Part shown: piece by piece, positions 7,665 to 18,319 of the stretch
Position numbering within the stretch: position 1 is the first letter of the stretch
Layout of the letters: every line of letters starts with the position of its first letter
NCBI GenBank assembly: GCA_031732795.1
Contig: JAVMKC010000060.1
Coordinates: forward strand, 1-64,000
Source of the DNA: Accumulibacter sp031732795
GTDB taxonomy: Bacteria > Pseudomonadota > Gammaproteobacteria > Burkholderiales > Rhodocyclaceae
Length of the DNA stretch: 64,000 nt
Direction of reading: 5' to 3'
Program-made: the position numbers and the translations under genes
Notes under the pieces: model-generated
Told to the model about the DNA's origin: nothing
The model's input: the letters and a program-made list of their open reading frames with translations, nothing else
Database searches by the model: none

Positions 7665-8921
7665 TCAGAACAGGCTCAGTTGCCGTGTCTGGTGCATTTT
7701 TTTGCCGATCTGGCTGCTGGCCGATAAATGCGACAGCAGATTTTCCCGTGTCAGATGTTTGAGGTGGGGGTTGCCGCCGGCGGTGACGACAAAATAACGC
7801 GCCCGGTTCACCGCCGCGCCCATTTGTCGCAGATGCTCGAGCGTCAAGGGTTGAAAACGTCGGGCGACGACGATCTTGTGCGCTGATTTCACACCCACGC
7901 CGGGAATGCGCAGAATCATCTCCAACGGCGCGCTTTGGATCGCCACCGGAAACTGATCGAGATGGCGCATCGCCCAGGACAGTTTGGGGTCGATTTCGAG
8001 ATCGAGGAACGGTTGATTCTCGGCCAGCAGTTCGCCGGCTTGATAGCCGTAAAAGCGCATCAGCCAGTCCGCCTGATACAAGCGGTTTTCCCGACCGCTG
8101 GGAACGCTGCTGTGAATGTCCGGCAGCCGCTCGTCGGTGAGCATCGGTACATAGCCCGAGTAGTACACCCGTTTCAAGGCGAAGCGGCGATACAGTTGGT
8201 CGGCGGTCCTGAGCACTTGCCAATCGGTCTCCTGCGCGGCGCCGATGATCAATTGCGAGCTTTGGCCGGCAGGTGCGAACGCCGGTGTCGATTTGATCGT
8301 CCTGGCGCTGTCGCGGTAATTGACGATCTGGTGCTGCACGACATCCATCGGCTGGATGATGTCGGCGTGCGTTTTTTCCGGCGCCAGCCGCCGCAAGCCG
8401 GAAACGGTCGGAATCTCCATGTTGATGCTCAGCCGGTCGGCATGCAGACCGGCTTCATGAACCAGTTCCGGGGAGGCCTTGGGGATGATTTTCAGATGAA
8501 TGTAGCCGTGAAAATCGTGATCGAGACGCAAGCTCCGGGCGACTTTGACCATCCGCTCCATGGTGTAGTCCGGGTTCTTGAACACGCCTGAGCTGAGAAA
8601 CAGCCCTTCGATGTAATTGCGCCGGTAGAAATTCAGCGTCAGGTCGACGATTTCCTCGACGGTGAATGCGGCGCGCGGAATGTCGTTGCTGTGCCGCGAG
8701 ACGCAATAGGCGCAGTCATAGATGCAGTGGTTGCTGAGCAGGATTTTCAGCAAGGACACGCAACGGCCGTCTTCGGTGAATGAGTGGCACAGCCCGGCCG
8801 GCATGCCGTTGCCGACGCCTTGGGCGGCAGCCCGCCGGCTGCCACTCGACGAGCACGAGACATCGTATTTCGCCGCGTCGGCGAGAATGTTCAATTTTTC
8901 TTCCAGGCGTTGGTAGTCCAT
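7665..8921 (-). CDS. Radical SAM protein with C-terminal helix-hairpin-helix (TIGR03916 type, putative DNA modification/repair)
   Basis: I chose the ATG at 8921 (MDYQRLEEKLNILADAAKYD), which is the conserved start; the open frame extends 63 codons further up without homology. The protein has 418 residues. The radical-SAM Fe4S4 motif CxxxCxxC is at Cys66/70/73 (CIYDCAYC). A helix-hairpin-helix (ILRIPGVGVKSAHKIVVARR) lies at residues ~335-355, suggesting contact with DNA or RNA. The C-terminus ends in QLSLF. It is followed 16 bases later by the DUF4130 gene, its usual partner. The substrate is unknown. Confidence 0.9.
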   Translation of the reverse strand: MDYQRLEEKLNILADAAKYDVSCSSSGSRRAAAQGVGNGMPAGLCHSFTEDGRCVSLLKILLSNHCIYDCAYCVSRHSNDIPRAAFTVEEIVDLTLNFYRRNYIEGLFLSSGVFKNPDYTMERMVKVARSLRLDHDFHGYIHLKIIPKASPELVHEAGLHADRLSINMEIPTVSGLRRLAPEKTHADIIQPMDVVQHQIVNYRDSARTIKSTPAFAPAGQSSQLIIGAAQETDWQVLRTADQLYRRFALKRVYYSGYVPMLTDERLPDIHSSVPSGRENRLYQADWLMRFYGYQAGELLAENQPFLDLEIDPKLSWAMRHLDQFPVAIQSAPLEMILRIPGVGVKSAHKIVVARRFQPLTLEHLRQMGAAVNRARYFVVTAGGNPHLKHLTRENLLSHLSASSQIGKKMHQTRQLSLF

Positions 8922-8982
8922 GGCGGATCCGATGATGAACCGGTTATGTTTGGCGATGGCGCAATCGGCGACCCGCCGTGCT

Positions 8983-9149
8983 CTAGGAGCCTGTCGACTT
9001 GAGGCTGATCGACTGCGCCGGTGGGAAAGCGGTCCATTTTTCCCCGATTTCTCGTTGCATAGATCCACTATGCGCCTCGAAATCGGGAAAAACCGTCCTC
9101 GTTTTCCCACTCGGCTCGCAACGATCGCTCAAGTCCGACAGGCTCCTAG
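8983..9149. repeat. Dispersed palindromic repeat, copy 1
   Basis: A 167-bp element bounded by inverted ends: CTAGGAGCCTGTCG at the left and GTCCGACAGGCTCCTAG at the right. An internal near-palindrome centres on CATAGATCCACTATG. A related copy lies at 59991-60163. The TAG stop of the PAP2 gene (9146-9148) lies inside its right end. It has no coding capacity and resembles a MITE or REP/BIME-type element. Confidence 0.85.
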
Positions 9150-9850
9150 CGGGGTCGCAGGCGTAACGAAGGCAGCGCGAAAGCGAAGGCCAGCAGCAGT
9201 CCGCCGATGAGATCCAGAAAGACGTGCTGTTTGATCGCCAGCGTCGACCAGCAGATCAGACTGACCCACAACGCGTTCAGCAGCAGGATCAGTCGCGAAG
9301 CGGCCATTCCCCGCAGCAGATGATCGAGCCAGATCGCCGAGAATACAGCCGTCGCCACGTGCAGTGAAGGACAGGCGTTGCCGGCGGCATCGACGCCTTT
9401 CAGGATCGCGAAACCGAGGGCATCCGAGGCGACGACACCGGACGGAGGTACGGCGGTCGGCCAGAAGTAGAAGCACGCCAGCCCCGTCAGGCACAGGCCG
9501 GCGATCCAGCCGGTGTAGGAATAAAGCTGCCGCAGGTTGACCAGCAAAGTCGGCGGCAGGAAAACGTACAACCACAACGAGGCATAAGCCGGCAGTCCCC
9601 AGGGAGCAAAGGGAATCAGCCGGTCGACGGCGGTCAGCGGCATTTCCGTCACCGGGTAGACCGGATGGTGCAGCAAATGAAAATAGGCGAGGAAAAAGAG
9701 GGTCATGAACACCGTCGTTCCGCTTCCTTTCGCCAGACTGTGCAGGCGGGCACGACGCGAAAATTCCCTGACGACGGAAACCGGACGGTGGTCGGCACGC
9801 TCTGGCGGGGCCGGTGGGCTGACTTCCGCGGCCCTGGCATTTTTGGTCAA
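9146..9850 (-). CDS. PAP2-superfamily membrane phosphatase
   Basis: The 234-residue frame opens at a TTG (9850); there is no good ATG, so the start is uncertain. Five to six hydrophobic helices are visible. Catalytic PAP2 motifs are present: CPSLH (in AGNACPSLHVATAV) and STLAIKQHVFLDLIGG, which carries the second His and the Asp. The gap between them and the Trp-rich helices resemble the inositol-phosphotransferase/PAP2 subgroup. It likely dephosphorylates a lipid phosphate or diphosphate at the inner membrane. The stop codon comes from the adjoining dispersed repeat, so the C-terminus may have been altered by its insertion. Confidence 0.8.
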   Translation of the reverse strand: MTKNARAAEVSPPAPPERADHRPVSVVREFSRRARLHSLAKGSGTTVFMTLFFLAYFHLLHHPVYPVTEMPLTAVDRLIPFAPWGLPAYASLWLYVFLPPTLLVNLRQLYSYTGWIAGLCLTGLACFYFWPTAVPPSGVVASDALGFAILKGVDAAGNACPSLHVATAVFSAIWLDHLLRGMAASRLILLLNALWVSLICWSTLAIKQHVFLDLIGGLLLAFAFALPSLRLRPR

Positions 9851-10255
9851 TTCGGAGTCTCACAGCTGACGAACAAATCGAAACGCACCAAGCGGCCTCC
9901 GGTCTTGTCTATGACGAATGACGGCCGTTCCGTCACTTTCCAGCCAACGGCAAGGGTGGTTCAGGTCCTGGACCGGCATGATCTGGTGAGCCCGGAACTC
10001 GAAATCCGCCACAGTGGCGATTCAAGGCCACGGGCATCGTAATATGAAGCGGGCGACAGGGGAAGGCATCGCAGACTGGAGGGTTTTGCCGGCCTGCGTC
10101 CGGGAAGTTGGGCAACGGCGCGGATCGATGCCGTCGCGCACTCTTGTCAAGCGCCGCAGGTCTTGTATCCTGCGGCGCTTTATCTCGATGAATCCGTATC
10201 GTCAGCGGCCAAAGAGGCCCGTTGACCGAAAACTTTGGTGAGTGAGACAGCAACC
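9851..10255. other. Divergent intergenic region with perfect hairpin
   Basis: No supported gene. At 10151-10178 there is a perfect 10-bp inverted repeat (GCGCCGCAGG, 8-base loop, CCTGCGGCGC) followed by TTTATC, about 75 bases before selO. With no plus-strand gene upstream to terminate, it could be a leader structure of selO or a terminator for an unseen transcript. Confidence 0.5.
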
Positions 10256-11806
10256 ATGAAATTCGACAATCGTTTCGTCAACGAATTGCCCGGTGACGAT
10301 GAACAAGAAAACATCCCCCGGCAGGTTCATGGCGCGTGCTGGACCGCGGTTGCCGCCCAGCCGGTCTCCGCTCCCCGGCTGCTGGCTTATTCGCCCGAGG
10401 TCGCCGCCGATCTCGATTTCGACGAGCAGACGATGGATTCCCCGGCGCTGCTCGCCGCGCTGGCCGGTAACGCGCTGTTGCCCGGCATGGTCAGTTACGC
10501 CAGTTGTTATGGCGGCCACCAGTTCGGGCATTGGGCCGGACAGCTCGGCGACGGGCGGGCGATCCTGCTCGGCGAACTGATCAACCGGCGCGGTCAGCGC
10601 TTCGAATTGCAGCTCAAAGGCGCCGGACCGACGCCGTACTCGCGGCGCGCCGACGGCCGTGCGGTGTTACGTTCGTCGATCCGCGAATTTTTGTGCAGTG
10701 AAGCGATGCACCACCTCGGTGTGCCGACGACGCGCGCGCTCAGTCTGGTCGGCACCGGCGAAACGGTCGTTCGCGACATGTTCTACGACGGGCATCCGGT
10801 CGATGAACCGGGGGCGATCGTCTGCCGGGTCGCGCCGTCGTTCACCCGTTTCGGCCACTTTGAATTGCCGGCGACCCGCGGTGATCTCGACTTGCTGCAA
10901 CGACTGGTCGATTTCACCATCGATCGCGATTTTCCCGGACAGTCCTTCGATCCTGCCCGCCGCTTGGTGGCGTGGTTCACCGAAATCTGCGAACGGACCG
11001 GCCGGCTACTGGCGCACTGGATGCGAGTCGGCTTCGTGCATGGGGTGATGAATACCGACAACATGTCGATCATCGGCCTGACCATCGATTACGGCCCGTA
11101 TGGCTGGGTCGACAATTTCGATCCGGGGTGGACGCCAAACACCACCGACGCCTCGAGTCGTCGCTACTGCTTCGCCCGCCAACCGGCGATCGCTCACTGG
11201 AATCTCGAGCGGCTGGCTGATGCCCTGTCGCCACTGTTGCCGGATCCCAACGAACTGAGTATTGGGCTCGAGCGTTACCACGCGGTCTATGCCAGCGAAT
11301 TCTGTACCGCTTACGCCGCCAAGCTCGGCTTCAGAAGCTGGATGAACGACGATGCCGATCTGCTCGAGTCCTTGTTCGACCTGCTGTACCACGGCGAAAT
11401 CGACATGACCGAATTCTTCCGTCGTCTAGCCGATCTGGCGGTCGACGACCCACAGTTGGCGACGGTGCAGTCGGCGTTTTACCGTGACGATCTGGCCGGA
11501 CAGGTTGCCCCGGGCTTGACGCGCTGGCTGGCCCGTTATGCGGCGCGTCTACGGCAGGACGGCGATTCGGCGGCGGAACGGATCGCGCGCATGAACCGGG
11601 CCAATCCGCGTTACGTTCTGCGCAACTACCTTGCTCAGCAGGCAATCGACCTGGCCGAGCAAGGCGACACGACGATGATCGCCGAATTGTTGGCCGTTCT
11701 GCGCCACCCCTACGACGAACAGGAGGGCGCTGAGCGCTTCAGCGCCAAACGGCCCGATTGGGCGCGGCACCGGGCCGGTTGCTCGATGCTTTCTTGCAGT
11801 TCCTGA
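10256..11806 (+). CDS. selO: Protein adenylyltransferase SelO (YdiU/UPF0061)
   Basis: A 516-residue protein beginning MKFDNRFVNELPGD. SelO is a pseudokinase-fold enzyme that transfers AMP from ATP to Ser/Thr/Tyr of target proteins and helps in oxidative stress. Diagnostic stretches: YASCYGGHQFGHWAGQLGDG (residues ~81-100), ELQLKGAGPTPYSR with the ATP-binding Lys121, HGVMNTDNMSI (~261-271) and the metal-binding DYGPYGW (Asp277). Bacterial SelO proteins usually end with a Cys near the C-terminus that can form a regulatory disulfide; here the tail is CSMLSCSS. The gene is monocistronic. ATG 10256 follows a GAGACAG stretch. Confidence 0.93.
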   Translation: MKFDNRFVNELPGDDEQENIPRQVHGACWTAVAAQPVSAPRLLAYSPEVAADLDFDEQTMDSPALLAALAGNALLPGMVSYASCYGGHQFGHWAGQLGDGRAILLGELINRRGQRFELQLKGAGPTPYSRRADGRAVLRSSIREFLCSEAMHHLGVPTTRALSLVGTGETVVRDMFYDGHPVDEPGAIVCRVAPSFTRFGHFELPATRGDLDLLQRLVDFTIDRDFPGQSFDPARRLVAWFTEICERTGRLLAHWMRVGFVHGVMNTDNMSIIGLTIDYGPYGWVDNFDPGWTPNTTDASSRRYCFARQPAIAHWNLERLADALSPLLPDPNELSIGLERYHAVYASEFCTAYAAKLGFRSWMNDDADLLESLFDLLYHGEIDMTEFFRRLADLAVDDPQLATVQSAFYRDDLAGQVAPGLTRWLARYAARLRQDGDSAAERIARMNRANPRYVLRNYLAQQAIDLAEQGDTTMIAELLAVLRHPYDEQEGAERFSAKRPDWARHRAGCSMLSCSS

Positions 11807-11865
11807 AACGCGGCGGATTGGACCAGGGATACGCTGGCGAGGCCTTCCGGCGCCGAATGCCAAAA

Positions 11866-11899
11866 CCCCGTACCGTCCGCCTGTGCGGACGGTACGGGG
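11866..11899 (-). terminator. Rho-independent terminator of glgP
   Basis: A perfect 15-bp inverted repeat, CCCCGTACCGTCCGC with a four-base loop, flanked on the plus strand by AAAA at 11862-11865. That gives a U-run after the hairpin on the minus strand. It lies 52 bases past the glgP stop and may also slow selO transcripts coming the other way. Confidence 0.85.
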
Positions 11900-11950
11900 T
11901 GCAGGTCAGCCGGAGCGACCCTGAACCGTCCTGAGCCGTCGATTCCCGGC

Positions 11951-14527
11951 TCAGCCCGAGCCGGCGGTGGCGCGGCGGAACGCCAGATCCTGGTTTGACA
12001 GATTGCTGAGCTCGATGCGCACCGGCTGCACGCGCCAGATTTCCTGACAATACTCGCGAATCGCCCGGTCGGAGGAGAAGAAGCTCGAACGGGCAACGTT
12101 GAGAATCGACATCCGCAACCAGCGTTCCTGGTCGAGGTAGGCCAGCGAGACGTTCTCCTGACACTCGATGTACGACTGGAAATCGGCGAGCAGCATGTAC
12201 TCGTCGTGATTGAGCAGATGATTGATCAACGGATTGAAGATTTCGCGGTCGCCGCGGGTGAAGAATCCAGAGGCGATCAGGTCGATCACTTCGCGCAAAT
12301 GGGCGTTGCGCTCGTAAAATTCGCGCGGCCGGTAACCGCGTGTGCGCAGTTCCTTGACTTCCGGAGTGCTCATCCCGAACAGGAAGAAATTCTCGGCGCC
12401 GACCTGCTCACGAATTTCGACGTTGGCGCCGTCGAGCGTACCGATGGTCAGCGCACCGTTCATCTGGAATTTCATGTTGCCGGTGCCGGAGGCTTCTTTG
12501 CCGGCCAGCGAAATCTGCTCGGACAGATCGGTTCCCGGGAAGATCGAATGGCCGTTCTTGACGTTGTAGTTGGGGTAGAACACTACCTGTAAACGTCCAC
12601 GCATCGCCGGATCGCGGCCGATCAGGTCGGCAACGGCGGTAATCAGCCGGATCATCAGCTTGGCCATCGCGTAACCGGGGGCCGCCTTGCCGCCGAAAAT
12701 CACCGTCCGTGGCGCGATCGACAGATTGGGGTTGTCTTTCAGGCGCTTGTACATCGACACCACGTGCAGCAGGTTCAAATGCTGCCGCTTGTATTCATGG
12801 ATCCGCTTGACCTGCACATCGAACATCGTCGCCGGGTCGACGATTACGCCGGCATGGCGACGGATTTCCTGGGCCAGATGCTGCTTGTTGGCGCTCTTGA
12901 TCTTGCGCCAGGCGTCGCGGAAAGCCGGGTCGTCGGCATGCGGCTCGAGTTCGCGCAGGCGAGGCATGTCGGTGACCCACCCGGTACCGATGGTCTCGTC
13001 GATCAGGTGCGACATTTTCGGGTTCGACAACAGCACGAAACGGCGTGGCGTTACCCCATTGGTCTTGTTGCTGAACTTCTCCGGCCACAGATCATAAAAA
13101 TCCTTGAGAACGTCGGATTTCAGCAATTCGCTGTGCAACGCGGCGACGCCGTTCACCGCGAAGCTGCCGACCACCGCCACGTGCGCCATGCGTACATAGC
13201 GCGGGCCATCCTCGTCGATCAGCGACATCCGCCGCAGGCGGTCGTCGTCGGCCGGGAAGCGGATGCGCACTTCGTCGAGGAAACGCTCGTTGATTTCGCA
13301 GATGATCTCGAAGTGCCGGGGCAGCACGCGTTTGAAAAGATCGAGCCGCCATTTTTCGAGCGCTTCCGGCAGCAGGGTGTGATTGGTATAGGCGAACGTC
13401 CGGCGGGTGATCCGCCAGGCGTGATCCCATTCCATGGCGTATTCGTCGACCAGCAGACGCATCAGTTCGACGACGGCAATCGACGGGTGGGTATCGTTGA
13501 GCTGGACGACGAATTTCTGATCGAAGTGTTCAAGGTTGTTTTCGCGCTGCAACTGCAGACGGATCATGTCCTGCAGTGAGCACGAGACGAAAAAGTATTG
13601 CTGTTCGAGGCGCAAGGTCTGACCGGCTTCCATTTCGTCGTTCGGATACAGCACCTTGGTCAAGGTTTCGGAAAGCACCTGGGCATTGACCGCCTGGGTA
13701 TAGTTGCCGGCGTTGAAAGCACCGAAATCGAAGGCCTCCGGCGCCTCGGCACCCCATAACCGCAAACGGTTCGGGGTGTTGACGCCGTAGCCGAGCACCG
13801 GCATGTCCCAGGCGGTGCCGCGGACGATCCGGCCCGGCACCCATTGCACGCGCAGGCGACGGGTGCCGGTGGCTTCGTACTGGTGCTCGGTGTAACCGCC
13901 GAGCTTGATGTCGAACGAGATGTTCGGCCGGTGGATCAGCCACGGACTGCCGCCGCGCAGCCAGTTGTCGGTCAACTCGACCTGCCGACCATCACGGATG
14001 GCCTGGGTGAAAATGCCGAATTCGTAGCGGATGCCGTAACCGATGGCCGGGATTTCCAGCGTCGCCAGCGAATCGAGATAACAGGCGGCCAAGCGGCCCA
14101 GACCGCCGTTGCCCAGTCCGGGTTCGACTTCCTCGTCGAGCAGGTCATCGAAATTGAGTCCCAATTCCTCTATCGCCTGTCTGGCGGTATCGTAAATGCC
14201 AAGATTGATCAGATTGTTAGCCAGTTGCGGGCCGATCAGAAATTCTGCCGACATATAGCAGACCGTACGGCTGCCCTGATCGCGATAGGTACGTGCCGTC
14301 TGTACCCAGCGCTGCAGCAGACGATCGCGAACGGCACCGGCCAAGGCCAGAAAACAGTCGCGGCGAGTGGCCACTTCGGGAAAACGTGCCTGCACGTACA
14401 TCAGCTTGTCGAAAAAAGCGCGCTTCAGCGCATCGACTCCCAGACCCGTCCGCCGGTCTTCATTAATCAGCATCATTGCCGTCTGATCCTTGGTGTTCGT
14501 TGGTTCAACAGTCTTTTTATCGCTCAT
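11951..14527 (-). CDS. glgP: Glycogen/starch/alpha-glucan phosphorylase
   Basis: The ATG at 14527 (MSDKKTVEPTNTKDQ) gives 858 residues, normal for the family; the open frame reaches 14641 without homology. The enzyme releases glucose-1-phosphate from alpha-1,4-glucan by phosphorolysis with PLP. Visible hallmarks: YMSAEFLIGPQL near the N-terminus, GNGGLGRLAACYLDSLATL, VQLNDTHPSIAV, and the PLP-lysine region EASGTGNMKFQMNGALTIG. It is a cytosolic enzyme of glycogen breakdown. No other glycogen genes are adjacent, so it is not in a classic glg operon here. Glycogen cycling is central in polyphosphate-accumulating Rhodocyclales, but that link is inference. Confidence 0.96.
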   Translation of the reverse strand: MSDKKTVEPTNTKDQTAMMLINEDRRTGLGVDALKRAFFDKLMYVQARFPEVATRRDCFLALAGAVRDRLLQRWVQTARTYRDQGSRTVCYMSAEFLIGPQLANNLINLGIYDTARQAIEELGLNFDDLLDEEVEPGLGNGGLGRLAACYLDSLATLEIPAIGYGIRYEFGIFTQAIRDGRQVELTDNWLRGGSPWLIHRPNISFDIKLGGYTEHQYEATGTRRLRVQWVPGRIVRGTAWDMPVLGYGVNTPNRLRLWGAEAPEAFDFGAFNAGNYTQAVNAQVLSETLTKVLYPNDEMEAGQTLRLEQQYFFVSCSLQDMIRLQLQRENNLEHFDQKFVVQLNDTHPSIAVVELMRLLVDEYAMEWDHAWRITRRTFAYTNHTLLPEALEKWRLDLFKRVLPRHFEIICEINERFLDEVRIRFPADDDRLRRMSLIDEDGPRYVRMAHVAVVGSFAVNGVAALHSELLKSDVLKDFYDLWPEKFSNKTNGVTPRRFVLLSNPKMSHLIDETIGTGWVTDMPRLRELEPHADDPAFRDAWRKIKSANKQHLAQEIRRHAGVIVDPATMFDVQVKRIHEYKRQHLNLLHVVSMYKRLKDNPNLSIAPRTVIFGGKAAPGYAMAKLMIRLITAVADLIGRDPAMRGRLQVVFYPNYNVKNGHSIFPGTDLSEQISLAGKEASGTGNMKFQMNGALTIGTLDGANVEIREQVGAENFFLFGMSTPEVKELRTRGYRPREFYERNAHLREVIDLIASGFFTRGDREIFNPLINHLLNHDEYMLLADFQSYIECQENVSLAYLDQERWLRMSILNVARSSFFSSDRAIREYCQEIWRVQPVRIELSNLSNQDLAFRRATAGSG

Positions 14528-14743
14528 ACTCACTACCTCTGCCAAGTTTTTGGTTGCTGTTATCGGGAGTGCCTCCTCGCGAATCGCCCATCCTCGATTC
14601 GCGCCGATGACGAGTCTAAACGAATGTCCGCGTGCGCGCATGCGGCGTCTGGCGGGCAGCTGCGGAGATAAAAATTATCTATCGGAAAGGCGTTCAAAAA
14701 CGGTCATTTGCTGGTCGACCGCGCTGAAAAGCCGTGCGATCGG

Positions 14744-15553
14744 CTACCACTCCAGTTCGGCGATCAGCGGCGCATGGTCGGAATAACGCGCCCAGAGCAA
14801 TCCTTGGGGAACGTGCATATCGAGCACGCGCAGCCCGCGAACGTAGATCCGGTCGAGCGTCAGCCAGGGCGCGAAGCTCGGGAAGGTACGGGTGACGCTT
14901 TGCGGCGTGTCGGCGTTCGGCCGCCAGGCCAGCAAACGCTCGATGACCGTTCCATCGGCGGGTTTGTCATCCCGCGCCGCGACCGTCACTTCATCGACCA
15001 TCAGGCGGGCGCGCAGCAGTTCATCTACCCGTTTCTGCCAGTCGTTGAAGTCGCCGGCGATGATCAGCGGCGCCCGTGGCGGCACCTCCCGCTCGACGAA
15101 TTCGACCAGATACGACGCCTGACGCAAGCGGCTACGCTTGATCAAGCCGAAATGGACGCAGATCAGGTGCAGTTCGCGCCCACGCCCGCGCGTAGTGACC
15201 GCGTGCAATAAACCGCGCTTTTCCAGAGCATGATCCGATATGTCGTGATTGCTCGAGCGGACGATCGGATGCCGCGAGAGGATGGCATTGCCATGATGAC
15301 CATGTGGATAAACTGCGTTCATCCCGTACGCGTGGTGCGCGTATGCGCCGCCGGTGGCCAGAAAGTCGAGCTGTGTGCCGTCCGGGTAATCCGGATGGTG
15401 GGCCAGACGTTCGTTGCGGTCTTGCACTTCTTGCAGAAAAACGATGTCGGCGTTGATCGCCTGCAGCGCCTGCCGGACATCGTGGATGCGCGGTCGGCCA
15501 CGCAAACCTGTCACGCCTTTATGGATATTGTAGGTGGCAACCTTCAACTTCAT
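14744..15553 (-). CDS. Endonuclease/exonuclease/phosphatase (EEP) family hydrolase
   Basis: About 269 residues. Family motifs visible in order: VATYNIHKGV (Asn metal ligand), ADIVFLQEVQ (Glu), HLICVHFGL (His), APLIIAGDFNDW (Asp/Asn) and YSDHAPLIAEL (Asp-His pair). There is no signal peptide, so it is probably cytosolic. The fold covers Mg2+-dependent cleavage of phosphodiesters or phosphomonoesters in nucleic acids, inositides or sphingolipids; the substrate cannot be told. A GTG two codons upstream (15559) is an alternative start. Confidence 0.85.
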   Translation of the reverse strand: MKLKVATYNIHKGVTGLRGRPRIHDVRQALQAINADIVFLQEVQDRNERLAHHPDYPDGTQLDFLATGGAYAHHAYGMNAVYPHGHHGNAILSRHPIVRSSNHDISDHALEKRGLLHAVTTRGRGRELHLICVHFGLIKRSRLRQASYLVEFVEREVPPRAPLIIAGDFNDWQKRVDELLRARLMVDEVTVAARDDKPADGTVIERLLAWRPNADTPQSVTRTFPSFAPWLTLDRIYVRGLRVLDMHVPQGLLWARYSDHAPLIAELEW

Positions 15554-15658
15554 GAACACGCTCGCCTGATTTCAGACGCGGCACCGATCGGTAACGCGAA
15601 TGGTTTGAGTGGTGGATCGGTATGAAATGGGAGTGAGGATCAAATGGACGGAACGGGT

Positions 15659-18241
<2,583 letters not shown>

Positions 18242-18319
18242 GATCAGCTTCGGTAGCCGCGACAGTCGGCCGGCAGCGGGTCGATTGGTATCGGCCAGTT
18301 CATCGTTCCGGAAATGTTC

